Positions 25,936 through 33,652 of a stretch of 64,000 bases of DNA are shown piece by piece. Numbering within the stretch: position 1 is the stretch's first letter; the number at the start of each line of letters is the position of its first letter. The position numbers were made by a program, and so were the translations under genes. The notes beneath the pieces were generated by a model. That model did not search any database. It had not been told where the DNA came from and was given only the letters and a program-made list of their open reading frames with translations. Source of the stretch: Actinopolyspora saharensis (GTDB taxonomy: Bacteria; Actinomycetota; Actinomycetes; Mycobacteriales; Pseudonocardiaceae). The DNA is taken from positions 1,798,001 to 1,862,000 of the forward strand of contig NZ_FNKO01000002.1 of NCBI RefSeq assembly GCF_900100925.1, given 5' to 3'.

Positions 25936-25961
25936 ACAGCCACACTTTACCCACACAAAAC
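25936..25961 (+). repeat. Putative integrase arm-binding site, left
   Basis: This 26-bp sequence beginning ACAGCCACACTTTA ends at the integrase stop codon. It matches 38817-38842 at 25 of 26 positions. In the circular element the two would flank the attP core, as integrase arm sites do. Confidence 0.7.
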
Positions 25962-27115
25962 TACTCTGACTTTCTATCGAAGACCGTCTCCAACGCCGTG
26001 GCCGCATCCTCGGTGACCGCCTTACGCCCCATGTACACATCCTGTGTCAGCGAGGGCCGCGAGTGACCGAGCTGATCGGCCACCACTCGCGCTGACAACC
26101 CCGCCTCGTCCAAGATCGTGGCCGCAGTCTTCCGGAACACGTGCGAGGTTACCCAGCCGAACTCCTCGGAACCACGTGCTTTCCGAAGATCCCGACGAGT
26201 GTTCGAGGGGTCACGTAAGCCGCCCAAGCTGTCCGGGAAAACGGGCTCTCCGGAAGTGCCTCGCTCAGCCTTGCGCTGTCGAAGCATCTCCACAGCCCAG
26301 GAGGGCAACGGCAAGGTCCGTTCCCCGGAACTGGACTTGGTCGACTTCCTGACCAGTCCCTTGCCCTTGACCCGGACCACCGTGAAGTTCACTGCGACCA
26401 GGCCGCTGTCACAGTCCACCTCGGGCCAACACACGGCCAGAGCCTCCCCGATCCGTGCTCCCGTGGCCAGCATGAAGCGAACGAGATCGGGAATGTCCCT
26501 GCCACTTGCCGCTTCGTCCGATTCGAGTTGGTCGAGGAACCGTGCCCGCTCGGCCGCCGTCAACGCCCGCGGAGCAGACTTGGGGCCCTCTTCGATCCTC
26601 GCCGTTTCCCGTATCGGATTGGTCGAGATCGCCCCGTGCCGCACGGCCAGGCCGAGAACACCGGAAACGACGGTACGACTCGTCTTCGCAGTAGCCGTTC
26701 CGCTCTGGTTTCGGAGCGTGGACAAGAACGAATCCACCCGCGGAACCGTGACCTCTTGAACCCGCAGCTCCCCCAATGCGGGGAGAACGTGGCGATCCAG
26801 TTGGCTCCGGTACACGTCCACTGTCGTCGGAGAACGTGTTCCCTGCGCGGCGGCCGCCTGCACCGAGTTGAACCACTGCTCGGCGACTTCACGAAACCGT
26901 GTGGACGGACTTACGACGTCGGCCACCTGCGAAGTACGTTCCGTCAAAGCTTGCTTCAGCTCGCGTTGAGCAGCTGCTTTCGTCTTCCCGACCCGTTCGA
27001 CAGAGCGTGTGATCCCATCGAAGTCACGAAATTTCGTGAGGGCCCGCCACATCGCTCCCGAGGGGTATACCCGGATCTTCCCGTGCGAGCCGATCGGCAG
27101 CGGTGGGCGGGGCAT
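25961..27115 (-). CDS. int: Tyrosine integrase of the AICE
   Basis: From ATG 27115 (GGAGG seven nt upstream) the product has 384 residues. An in-frame upstream extension is read from the excisionase region and is rejected. An N-terminal arm-binding region and SAM-like domain (FREVAEQWFNSVQAAAAQG) precede the catalytic domain. The catalytic residues are visible: R221 (ATGARIGEAL), H325 and R328 (HVFRKTAA), H351 (QLGHSRPS) and nucleophile Y361 (TQDVYMGRK). It recombines attP with the tRNA-Lys attB. The start overlaps the excisionase stop by one base. The stop codon abuts an arm-site-like repeat beside attL. Confidence 0.95.
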   Translation of the reverse strand: MPRPPLPIGSHGKIRVYPSGAMWRALTKFRDFDGITRSVERVGKTKAAAQRELKQALTERTSQVADVVSPSTRFREVAEQWFNSVQAAAAQGTRSPTTVDVYRSQLDRHVLPALGELRVQEVTVPRVDSFLSTLRNQSGTATAKTSRTVVSGVLGLAVRHGAISTNPIRETARIEEGPKSAPRALTAAERARFLDQLESDEAASGRDIPDLVRFMLATGARIGEALAVCWPEVDCDSGLVAVNFTVVRVKGKGLVRKSTKSSSGERTLPLPSWAVEMLRQRKAERGTSGEPVFPDSLGGLRDPSNTRRDLRKARGSEEFGWVTSHVFRKTAATILDEAGLSARVVADQLGHSRPSLTQDVYMGRKAVTEDAATALETVFDRKSE

Positions 27116-27294
27116 CAGTTCACCTCCGCGGGTTGTTGGTCGAACCAGGTTTCGACGTCGTCGGGTTTGAAGCGCAGGTGTTTGCCGACGCGGCGTCCGG
27201 GTGGGCCGGCCCCGCGGCTGCGCCATTGGTAGAGGGTTTGCACGGGGATGCCGAGGTAGTCGGCCACGTCGGAGGGGCCCCAGAGGTTGCGCAT
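27115..27294 (-). CDS. xis: Excisionase / AlpA-like MerR-type HTH protein
   Basis: This 59-residue protein is a single winged helix (WGPSDVADYLGIPVQTLYQW, then GAGPPGRRVGKHLRFKPDDV), the usual AICE excisionase. It would bend attachment-site DNA to drive excision by the integrase. ATG 27294 has GGAGG eight nt upstream, and the gene starts two bp after the rep stop. The rep-xis-int order and tight spacing match pSAM2-type elements. Confidence 0.9.
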   Translation of the reverse strand: MRNLWGPSDVADYLGIPVQTLYQWRSRGAGPPGRRVGKHLRFKPDDVETWFDQQPAEVN

Positions 27295-27296
27295 GG

Positions 27297-28811
27297 TTAG
27301 TTCCTCCGTTTCTCGTGTTCGTAGCGTTGCTGGCGGTCCAGCCGGATCCGGTGGGCGATGGCTTCGGCCAGTTCGGTTTCCTCCGGCGAGTCGTGGCCGA
27401 CGGAGACCATGTCCCAGTGGTTGATCACGGTGATCTGGTCGTCGGTCACGCCGAGTTCGTCGAGGGCCTGGTGGTGCCGGTAGTCGCGCCGGTCGGCCCG
27501 GATGCGCTGGAACGTGGTCGAGTAGTGCTTGGACTTGGACAGGAAGTGCCCGCGGAAGCCGAGCATGTGGGCCCACCGGCGGAGCTTGAGCGCATCGAGC
27601 GGATCCACCACGGGGGCCGTGTCGGGACGTAGGTAGTGCTCGCGGGTGGTGCGGGACACCTGGCCGCCGCCGTGGCAGGTCGGGCAGCTACCGGTCCTGG
27701 AGTGGCAGGGGCAGCCGTCCCCGGTATGCGGGTGGTTCGGGTGGCAGTCCGGGCAGGCCACTGGGGCGCCGAGGTCCCAGGCGGTTTGGATGATGCGCCG
27801 GTGGTGCGGGTTGATGGCCAGCATGTCCAGATGCCCTTGCGAGCGGATCGGCTTGTCCACGGCTTCGGCGGTGGAGGTGCCTTTGGTGGCGTATTTGGCC
27901 ACGTAGGCCGACAGCCGGTCCTCGGTGATCTCACCCCGCTCGTTTTCGAGCTGGGAGGCGTTGGCCGCGCGGATGGGGCGCACGTCGAGTTGTTCGCCCC
28001 AGGTGAGTACGCGCCGCTGCCCGTCGACTTCGGGGGCGGTGACCGACACGGCCCGCGCCGCAGTCCGTATCGCATCGGACAGCAGGTCGGTGGTGGCCCA
28101 GCCCGGGGGCGGGTCGGTGGGACCGGTGGGCCCGTCGAGGCGGAGCACCGCGTGCAGGTGGATCACGCCGCGGCGTTGGTATTCGGCGACTTTGGCATAC
28201 GACACGCGAGCGTGGTGGCCGATTTCGCGGGAGCCGATCCCGGCGGCTCGGGCCAGGTGCCGTTTGAGGTAGGTGGTGAACCGGTTCCACAGCGGGCCGA
28301 CGTGGGCTTGCCAGAGCATGTGCCCGAGGTAGTCGTACGTGTCGGGTTCGATCGGTTGCCCGCGGGCCGGGTCGTGCTCGTGGTGGTAGCTCCCGCAGGC
28401 GCACGGCATGGTCTTGCCCGTTTTCGGGCTCACCCGCCGGTTGTGCACGGCACCGAAGGAGGGCGCGGTCAGGGTGACGAACACCCGCGGAGCCTCGGCC
28501 ACGGTGTCGGGAACACCTTTGGAACCACCCGAGAGGCCCGCGCGCAGCAGGTGGAACGCGTCGGCGGCGTAGCGGTCCGAGCAGGCCGGGCAGACCGATT
28601 CACGGCGGTTGCCGCAGGGGGTCATGATCTGGCCCGAGCGCGCGGCCAGCTCCGCCCCGCTGTGGGCGTCCTGAATGGCCCACCGACCGGACAGGTGCAC
28701 CGGGCGGGTGCAGCCGGCCACCGACTTGACTTTGCGTTTCCAGTCCTCGAAGTCCGGCGAGCGCATCCGGCGGGTCAGCCGGTCTGTTGCGGGATCGACG
28801 GGAAGAACCAT
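27297..28811 (-). CDS. repSA: Rolling-circle replication initiator (RepSA-like)
   Basis: From ATG 28811 (GGAGG seven nt upstream) the product has 504 residues. It shows a zinc-binding region early on (CGNRRESVCPACSDRY), the HUH metal motif at about 218-220 (GVIHLHAVLRL) and a catalytic-tyrosine segment about 85 residues later (YVAKYATKGTS). A second cysteine cluster follows (CPDCHPNH, CPCHSRTGSCPTC). It nicks the element's origin to start rolling-circle replication after excision. Expression is notable: a U6 intrinsic terminator lies directly upstream of its ribosome-binding site, leaving no obvious room for a promoter. Confidence 0.93.
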   Translation of the reverse strand: MVLPVDPATDRLTRRMRSPDFEDWKRKVKSVAGCTRPVHLSGRWAIQDAHSGAELAARSGQIMTPCGNRRESVCPACSDRYAADAFHLLRAGLSGGSKGVPDTVAEAPRVFVTLTAPSFGAVHNRRVSPKTGKTMPCACGSYHHEHDPARGQPIEPDTYDYLGHMLWQAHVGPLWNRFTTYLKRHLARAAGIGSREIGHHARVSYAKVAEYQRRGVIHLHAVLRLDGPTGPTDPPPGWATTDLLSDAIRTAARAVSVTAPEVDGQRRVLTWGEQLDVRPIRAANASQLENERGEITEDRLSAYVAKYATKGTSTAEAVDKPIRSQGHLDMLAINPHHRRIIQTAWDLGAPVACPDCHPNHPHTGDGCPCHSRTGSCPTCHGGGQVSRTTREHYLRPDTAPVVDPLDALKLRRWAHMLGFRGHFLSKSKHYSTTFQRIRADRRDYRHHQALDELGVTDDQITVINHWDMVSVGHDSPEETELAEAIAHRIRLDRQQRYEHEKRRN

Positions 28812-28830
28812 GCAGCCACCTCCCAACATG

Positions 28831-28874
28831 AAAAAAGCGGAAACCCCAGGCCACGAAGACCACGGGGTTTCCGC
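28831..28874 (-). terminator. Intrinsic terminator with U6 tract, 20 nt before rep
   Basis: On the minus strand GCGGAAACCCC pairs with GGGGTTTCCGC (11 bp), followed at once by TTTTTT and then the rep ribosome-binding site. It lies between the DUF2637 gene and rep in the same orientation. Confidence 0.85.
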
Positions 28875-28901
28875 CGAGCAGTGATCAGAGACGAGTAGGG
28901 A

Positions 28902-29849
28902 TCAGGACATCGCGTGTCCGTTGGTGTCGGGCACCGCGAGTTCCTCGGCCAGCTGAGCGGAGGTTCTCTCGGGCAGTTTGGTCAGCCGCTGAATATCGGT
29001 CGCACTCAGCGAACGCCCCGAGGAATAGGCCTCCTCGCGTGCTGTGGTGAGCGTGTTCAACACGGACTCGGGCAGCCGCACCGACGAAGGCCGCACCGGA
29101 GCCAACCGCGCCGGACCCGGTTCCGAAGTCGACTCCGGCGGAACAGGCTCCTGGACATCGCCGACCGATTCACCCGAGGCCGACTCCGCGGACTCCTCCG
29201 GAACGGTCTCGGAGGGTTCGGGAGTGTCCGAGTCCGGCACCGGCGAGGGCGCGGCCGTGCCCTCCGGTGGTTCGGGCTGTGTGGGGGTTTGGGCGAGTCC
29301 GGCGAGTTGGTGCACGGGGATGCTGGTGATGCGGTCGCGGAACGCTGCCGAGGTGCCGGCCCGGTCGACCAGCCACCGCAACAGCAGCAGTCCGGGGCGG
29401 AGGCGGAAGTTGGTGCGCCCGTGGCGGGTTTCGTAGTCGGCCCGCAACTCGCTAAGCACCACGTCGAACACGGCCACCGCCGCTACGGGCAGCCCGGCCG
29501 CGACCAGCCGCGTTTCCACGGTGGGTTGGTGGATCCAGTTGATCCAGGCGCTCACGCCGGTGAAGGCCCACATCAGGATCCGGCCGCGCAGGGCCGAGCG
29601 CCCGTGGATCGAGGCCCGGTAGGTCATCAGGCTGCACGCGAAGGCGGCCCCGTCGAAGGTGGAGGGCAACAACCACGCGGTCAGCACGGTGAACCCGACC
29701 ATGTCGGTGTGCCCGTAGTCGTGTAGCCCCACGAAGGAGGCCGCCCAGCCCATCACCGCCGCCAGGGCCACAATCACCAGCGAGACCGGAGCCAACCAGC
29801 GGTGCGCGCCCGAGGTCGACGGCCCGTCCGATTCGGTCTGTGCCGACAT
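28902..29849 (-). CDS. DUF2637 membrane protein (Spd-like, plasmid spread)
   Basis: This 315-residue protein starts at ATG 29849 (MSAQTESDGPS). Four membrane helices lie within residues about 18-135 (WLAPVSLVIVALAAVMGWAA, TVLTAWLLPSTFDGAAFACS, GRILMWAFTGVSAWINW, LVAAGLPVAAVAVFDVVLSE): the DUF2637 fold. A long acidic Pro/Ser/Glu-rich linker follows, then a C-terminal helical domain (SLSATDIQRLTKLPERTSAQLAEEL) that looks like an HTH. DUF2637 proteins are linked to plasmid and AICE intramycelial spread. Transcription ends at a strong terminator just downstream. Confidence 0.87.
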   Translation of the reverse strand: MSAQTESDGPSTSGAHRWLAPVSLVIVALAAVMGWAASFVGLHDYGHTDMVGFTVLTAWLLPSTFDGAAFACSLMTYRASIHGRSALRGRILMWAFTGVSAWINWIHQPTVETRLVAAGLPVAAVAVFDVVLSELRADYETRHGRTNFRLRPGLLLLRWLVDRAGTSAAFRDRITSIPVHQLAGLAQTPTQPEPPEGTAAPSPVPDSDTPEPSETVPEESAESASGESVGDVQEPVPPESTSEPGPARLAPVRPSSVRLPESVLNTLTTAREEAYSSGRSLSATDIQRLTKLPERTSAQLAEELAVPDTNGHAMS

Positions 29850-29866
29850 GCCAGCGACTTCCTTCC

Positions 29867-30049
29867 CTATTCGCTGTCCGGGGTGAGCAGGGCGAGCACT
29901 CCGCGGATAAGCAGCACCAGGACCAGCCCGAGCCCGATCGACCAGGCCGGCCCGGCCAGGGCCCACAGCAGCGCCAGCACGCCGAGCACGAGCAAGGTGG
30001 TGGCCAGCAGGCCGAGCAGCCCGCGGCCGGAGAGATGAAACAAGATCAT
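29867..30049 (-). CDS. Small two-helix membrane protein, 60 aa
   Basis: This 60-residue hydrophobic protein has two helices (GLLGLLATTLLVLGVLALLWA and SIGLGLVLVLLIRGVLAL) and an acidic end. Its ATG overlaps the stop of the mobile GGDEF gene as ATGA, so it is translationally coupled to it. Small hydrophobic proteins of this type are common in AICE spread loci; no specific function is known. Confidence 0.75.
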   Translation of the reverse strand: MILFHLSGRGLLGLLATTLLVLGVLALLWALAGPAWSIGLGLVLVLLIRGVLALLTPDSE

Positions 30050-30606
30050 CGTGTGACCGCCTTTCGGGACGGTTTGGTCTGATACATGCGCTGATCGGCC
30101 AGCGCGAGCAGATCGGATAACTCGCCGGAGTTCGGACAAGTGGTGGCCGCCCCGACCGATAAGGACAGTTCGATCGGGTGCCCATCGATCACCCGAGTAC
30201 CGCGGACGGTGCGGCGGATCTCGGCCGCTCTCTTTTCGGCCACTTCGCCCGCGTCGGTGCGGGTGAGCAGCACGGCCAGTTCGTCGCCGTGCAGCCGCAC
30301 CGGTAACTCTCCCGGTCCGGTGGCCGCCTGTAACTCGGTCGCGATCGTGCACAGGACCGCATCGCCGGTGCGGTGCCCGTGGGTGTCGTTGACGTGTTTG
30401 AACCGGTCCACGTCGATCAACAGCACCCCGAGTGGGCTGTTCGAGCGGCGCAGTCGCCGGGCTCGGTGGAAGGCCCGGTGCATCCGGGCGCGATTGGCCA
30501 GCCCGGTCAGCGGGTCGGTGTGCAGCCGGTGCCACAGCCGGTGTGCCCAGACTCCGAGCCCGGAGGTGGACAGGGTGGTTGCGCCCAGGGCGAGTTCTGC
30601 CAACAT
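30046..30606 (-). CDS. AICE-encoded GGDEF-domain protein with degenerate HGDEL motif
   Basis: From ATG 30606 (GGAGG eight nt upstream) the product has 186 residues. An N-terminal hydrophobic helix (MLAELALGATTLSTSGLGVW) may anchor it. The GGDEF domain follows: DPLTGLANRARMHRAFHRA, metal-binding LLIDVDRFKHVNDTHGHRTGD and closing ALADQRMYQTK. The signature itself is HGDEL (RLHGDELAVLL) rather than GGDEF, so cyclase activity is uncertain; GTP binding or weak activity is possible. It lies between the FtsK-type transfer gene and the spread genes and is coupled to the 60-residue membrane protein. Confidence 0.85.
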   Translation of the reverse strand: MLAELALGATTLSTSGLGVWAHRLWHRLHTDPLTGLANRARMHRAFHRARRLRRSNSPLGVLLIDVDRFKHVNDTHGHRTGDAVLCTIATELQAATGPGELPVRLHGDELAVLLTRTDAGEVAEKRAAEIRRTVRGTRVIDGHPIELSLSVGAATTCPNSGELSDLLALADQRMYQTKPSRKAVTR

Positions 30607-30631
30607 GAAACCTGCCTCCATGAGTGAGGTA

Positions 30632-30673
30632 GGCCCCGCTCCTGGAACTCTTGCCGGAGGTAGGAGCGGGGCC
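30632..30673 (-). terminator. Inter-gene hairpin upstream of the AICE GGDEF gene
   Basis: GGCCCCGCTCC and GGAGCGGGGCC form a perfect 11-bp stem with a 20-nt loop, between the FtsK-type gene and the GGDEF gene. There is no U-tract, so it may act as a terminator, an RNA processing site or a stability element. Confidence 0.6.
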
Positions 30674-30692
30674 GTTTGCGTGTTCGAGCGGG

Positions 30693-32177
30693 TCAGGCGA
30701 CGTCGAAGTCCTCATCGTCGTCGCCGTCATCCTCGATGTATTCGACATCGAGCGAGCCAGTCTCGGTCTGTTCCGTGTCGGCGGCGTCCGCGGAGTCGGT
30801 GCCGGAGCCCGTATCGGTGGGGAAGTCGAGAACGGTGGCGTCTTCGCTGGTGGCGAAGCGGACCAGTTCGGTGATGTCGTCGTCGGCTGTGTAGGCCGCC
30901 CGCACCCGCAGGGGCTCTCGTTTGCCGTCTTGTTTGAGGTAGGCCACGCCGGGCATGTACTCGGGGATCTGATCGGCGAAGGCGCCCCGGTCGCGCACGC
31001 CTTCACCAAGGGCCATGTCCACGTACGAGGCCTCTTCCAGCCGCAGGGCGACCGTGGTGGGAAAGAGCCCCCGCATGGGGATCACCTCTTTGGTGGGTTC
31101 CTGAGTCGCACCGACCACGCGCCCGCCGACCGCGCGGAACTGGGTCAGCGCCTTGGACAACAGCTTGACGAACTCGCGGCTGATGTCGCGGTCGGTGTAT
31201 TCGGTCATGGCGGCCAACTCATCGACCAGCAGCAGGTCCAACGGGTGCTCGGCCGAGGGAGTCCAGTTACGCAGCCCGGCCCGCCCCATGGCCTCTTTAC
31301 GCTCGTCCAGGGCGTCGACGTACTCGCGAGTGACGTCAAGGCCGGATTGATCGTCGGTGGCGAACCGGTGGAACAGCTCCGCACCTTGGCCGAACTCCAT
31401 ACCCCCCTTGGGGTCGATCACCCACAGCCGCACCAGCCCGGAGCGGATCCACGGAGCCAGCGCCCGCAGCAGTCCCCACATCCACGAGCCTTTGCCCGCG
31501 CCGGTGGCCCCGGCGATGAGGTAGTGAATCCCGCCCACCAGATCCAGCGCGAAGTCACGCCCGTATTCGTCTCGGCCCAGCGGCAGCCGTTCGAGATTCA
31601 CCGCGGACTCCTCACGGGGCATCTCCGGCAACGGCACCATCAGCGTGTCGAACGGTTCCCGTCGCTGGAAATCCAAGCTGATCATGTTCGGTTTCAGCGT
31701 GCGCAGCGTGGCCCGCCGGGCGTTGTAGGCATTCGCCAGGCGGTCTAGGACTTGCTCGAAGTCTTCGGCGGCTTGCCCGTCGAGGATGCGCACCCGCACC
31801 GAGTCCCAACACCACGTTGAGCGCACCGCCAGCAGTGTCGGCACCAGGCTCTGCCCGTGCCGGTTGGAGCTAGCCAGCCCGCAGCGGAAGGCCACATCGG
31901 CCCACTTACGCCGATACACCGCCCACCGGCGCCACCAGGCCCGCAGCAACCGCCCGGCGAACCGGTCGAAGGTGGGCCGGTCCAGCACCGCCCACGAAGC
32001 ACCGGCCACCACAGCGACCCCGACACCGATCAGCATCGTGTGAAACCCGATGTAGCAGCCGGTGATCCCGACCGCGGCCAGCGACCCCACCGACCGGGGG
32101 TGGCGCAGGAGGAACCCGATCGCCACCCGAGCCGGAGTCCGCTCCGTATCCCCAGCGTTGACGCGCGTCTCCCGCAC
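30693..32177 (-). CDS. FtsK/SpoIIIE-type DNA translocase (TraB/TraSA), conjugal transfer
   Basis: This 494-residue protein is taken from GTG 32177 (AAAGGGG nine nt upstream); in-frame GTGs at 32183 and 32201 are alternatives. Two N-terminal membrane helices (VGSLAAVGITGCYIGFH, MLIGVGVAVVAGASWAVL) precede the motor domain. It has Walker A GATGAGKGSW at about residues 223-232 and Walker B LDLLLVDELAAMTE. The C-terminus is very acidic (EYIEDDGDDDEDFDVA) and lacks an obvious gamma-type HTH. This is the single protein AICEs use to move double-stranded DNA between hyphae. A U6 terminator stands right upstream of the gene. Confidence 0.92.
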   Translation of the reverse strand: MRETRVNAGDTERTPARVAIGFLLRHPRSVGSLAAVGITGCYIGFHTMLIGVGVAVVAGASWAVLDRPTFDRFAGRLLRAWWRRWAVYRRKWADVAFRCGLASSNRHGQSLVPTLLAVRSTWCWDSVRVRILDGQAAEDFEQVLDRLANAYNARRATLRTLKPNMISLDFQRREPFDTLMVPLPEMPREESAVNLERLPLGRDEYGRDFALDLVGGIHYLIAGATGAGKGSWMWGLLRALAPWIRSGLVRLWVIDPKGGMEFGQGAELFHRFATDDQSGLDVTREYVDALDERKEAMGRAGLRNWTPSAEHPLDLLLVDELAAMTEYTDRDISREFVKLLSKALTQFRAVGGRVVGATQEPTKEVIPMRGLFPTTVALRLEEASYVDMALGEGVRDRGAFADQIPEYMPGVAYLKQDGKREPLRVRAAYTADDDITELVRFATSEDATVLDFPTDTGSGTDSADAADTEQTETGSLDVEYIEDDGDDDEDFDVA

Positions 32178-32201
32178 CGCCACACACCCCTTTCCAGACA
32201 C

Positions 32202-32243
32202 AAAAAAGGGGCACCCAGCCTTGTCGAGAAGACCGAGTGCCCC
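32202..32243 (-). terminator. Intrinsic terminator with U6 tract upstream of the FtsK-type gene
   Basis: On the minus strand GGGGCAC pairs with GTGCCCC (7 bp, imperfect extension) and is followed at once by TTTTTT, about 25 nt before the transfer-gene start. It has the same layout as the terminator before rep. Confidence 0.8.
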
Positions 32244-32257
32244 GTTCCGTATTCGCG

Positions 32258-32446
32258 TTACTGCCGTCGTTGGCTCATTTCCAACTGCGAGATCACATCA
32301 CCGGTGCGAGTTTTCAAGGTCGTCAACGAATTACCGAGCCCCTTCGGGACGCCGAACTTGCGCAACGCCTGATTCAGCGTGGCCATCGAGGCATCCACCT
32401 TCTTCGCCATCTTGTGGATATCATCACTGCCGCGCAGCCCCATCAC
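32258..32446 (-). CDS. Small helical hypothetical protein, 62 aa
   Basis: This 62-residue, mostly helical basic protein (DDIHKMAKKVDASMATLNQALRKFG-like heptads) starts at GTG 32446, overlapping the stop of the preceding gene as GTGA. It may act with that neighbour as a pair. No family is recognised. It is the last gene before the U6 terminator ahead of the transfer ATPase. Confidence 0.68.
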   Translation of the reverse strand: MMGLRGSDDIHKMAKKVDASMATLNQALRKFGVPKGLGNSLTTLKTRTGDVISQLEMSQRRQ

Positions 32447-32706
32447 TTGTATCCCTTCGCTACCGACTGTCCGCCCTTTTTGCCGATCGCATCCCGCACG
32501 CGTTTGATCGAGTCCTGAGCCTTGCTCACCATGTCCACCGTCTCGTTGAACTGGCGCTTTTCGGAGAACTCCTCTTCCAACGAATACACCTGGTTGAGCT
32601 GCCCGTGCAGATCATCCATGAGCTTGCCGATCAGATGCAGCCTGTTCACCGCCGGAGTGTTCATCTTGATTTTCGGCACCCCACGGCCCACCGGAACCGT
32701 TGCCAC
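32443..32706 (-). CDS. Small helical hypothetical protein, 87 aa
   Basis: This 87-residue protein has long amphipathic helices (HLIGKLMDDLHGQLNQVYSL, FNETVDMVSKAQDSIKRVRDA) and a glycine/lysine-rich end. It resembles small coiled-coil proteins of AICE transfer regions; no enzymatic motif is visible. ATG 32706 is preceded by GAAGGAGGGTGAACAGT, a strong ribosome-binding site. It is translationally coupled to the 62-residue gene. Confidence 0.72.
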   Translation of the reverse strand: MATVPVGRGVPKIKMNTPAVNRLHLIGKLMDDLHGQLNQVYSLEEEFSEKRQFNETVDMVSKAQDSIKRVRDAIGKKGGQSVAKGYK

Positions 32707-32721
32707 TGTTCACCCTCCTTC

Positions 32722-32922
32722 TCAGTTGCACCCGTGCTTGATGCGCCAGTCGTACTCGGCGAAACTCGCCACCACGTCCGCCACCCGCGGACTCAACCGC
32801 ACATCCGCCCGAACAAGATCACGCTGCTCGTTGTCTTCCGCATGAACCCGACGCACATAGCTGTGCCAGGCCGCCGTCACACTCGCGATGAATTCCTCTT
32901 CCGCACTGTCCGCGCTCGACAC
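32722..32922 (-). CDS. Small acidic hypothetical protein, 66 aa
   Basis: From GTG 32922 (GGGAG seven nt upstream) the product has 66 residues, with helices ADSAEEEFIASVTAAWHSYV and SPRVADVVASFAEYDWRI. The frame stays open upstream to 33150, so a longer 142-residue product is formally possible. The ribosome-binding site and the overlapping upstream mini-ORFs favour the short form. No family is recognised. It is 15 bp upstream of the 87-residue gene. Confidence 0.6.
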   Translation of the reverse strand: MSSADSAEEEFIASVTAAWHSYVRRVHAEDNEQRDLVRADVRLSPRVADVVASFAEYDWRIKHGCN

Positions 32923-32924
32923 GA

Positions 32925-32990
32925 CTACACTCCCTTTCTCGTGCGACTCGGAGCCAGGCACCCAGAACCACAAAAACCGATCTCTGTCAT
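32925..32990 (-). CDS. Mini-ORF, 21 aa, cysteine-containing
   Basis: This 21-codon ORF starts MTEIGFCGSGC and overlaps the stop of the 30-residue mini-ORF as ATGA. GGGAGG lies seven nt upstream. It ends 2 bp before the GTG of the 66-residue gene. Good ribosome-binding site and tight coupling argue for translation; the product or the act of translation could be what matters. Confidence 0.4.
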   Translation of the reverse strand: MTEIGFCGSGCLAPSRTRKGV

Positions 32991-33079
32991 TGAACAACCT
33001 CCCGAAAGCACCATGCGTCCCCCGAATGAAAATAGCGCCAGCCATCGACATGACAGGCAGGGCAATACCGCAGCGACAC
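32987..33079 (-). CDS. Mini-ORF, 30 aa, zinc-finger-like
   Basis: This 30-codon ORF starts at GTG 33079 with AAGGAGG 4-5 nt upstream. It begins VSLRYCPACHVDGWRYF and contains CPACH and a further cysteine, reminiscent of tiny zinc-binding proteins in actinomycete transfer regions. It overlaps the 21-residue ORF. It lies downstream of a hairpin and heads the chain of small coupled genes. Confidence 0.45.
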   Translation of the reverse strand: MSLRYCPACHVDGWRYFHSGDAWCFREVVQ

Positions 33080-33110
33080 CGATCCTCCTTTTCGTCGGGA
33101 AACCCTGAAA

Positions 33111-33141
33111 ACTCCCGGCCAATAACCACGCAGCCGGGAGT
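33111..33141 (-). terminator. Hairpin with short U-tract in AICE leader
   Basis: On the minus strand ACTCCCGGC pairs with GCCGGGAGT (9 bp) and is followed by TTT, 32 nt before the 30-residue mini-ORF. The 33142-33269 stretch upstream of it holds no convincing gene. Confidence 0.65.
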
Positions 33142-33269
33142 CAACACCATTCCCCAACGCCTATCGCGTCAGGAAAAAGACACAGCTCGGCCCCACTATG
33201 GAATTCTCAAACAACCATGCCCGAACGGGCGGAGAAACTAATCAGAGAGGTGTGAACCGGATCGGCGTA

Positions 33270-33620
33270 TCAGCGGACCGGCTTGATCCCGGTGGCCTTC
33301 CACGACAGCCCCGACGTGGTGCCGTTGCCGAAATCGTTCTGCCAGTGCGAGACCCGCGGGTTGATCAATTCCACCCGCGTACCGTCTTCGATCTCCTCGG
33401 GCTCGGTCTCCAGAGTCACCTTGATCTCTTCGCCCTTGCCCCGAGCCTTGCCGTTCTCGTCCAGCGGCTTGGCGAACAGACTGACCACGTACTGCGTGGC
33501 CCCGTGGTAATCGGTAGCAACCACCTCGTTGCCGTGCTCATCCTGACGGGTCTTCATCGTCGGCTCTTCGGAGACCTGCAACTTGTAGCCCTCCAGAAGC
33601 ACCGGGATGTTTCGCAGCAT
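33270..33620 (-). CDS. AICE conserved hypothetical protein, 116 aa
   Basis: This 116-residue protein is predicted mostly beta (LLEGYKLQVSEEPTMKTRQD, TQYVVSLFAKPLDENGKARGKG, IKVTLETEPEEIEDGTRVELI). It is the first gene of the leftward transfer operon and is divergent from the GntR repressor. Similar short proteins start the transfer regions of many Pseudonocardiaceae AICEs, as I recall them; the function is unknown. GGAGG lies close upstream of its ATG. Confidence 0.75.
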   Translation of the reverse strand: MLRNIPVLLEGYKLQVSEEPTMKTRQDEHGNEVVATDYHGATQYVVSLFAKPLDENGKARGKGEEIKVTLETEPEEIEDGTRVELINPRVSHWQNDFGNGTTSGLSWKATGIKPVR

Positions 33621-33652
33621 GGCTCAATACCTCCGTTGTTCGTTGCCGACAT

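Noticed and set aside
32888..33241. Plus-strand ORF in the AICE leader
   Set aside because: No ribosome-binding site, and the minus strand carries coupled mini-ORFs and a hairpin consistent with the operon direction.
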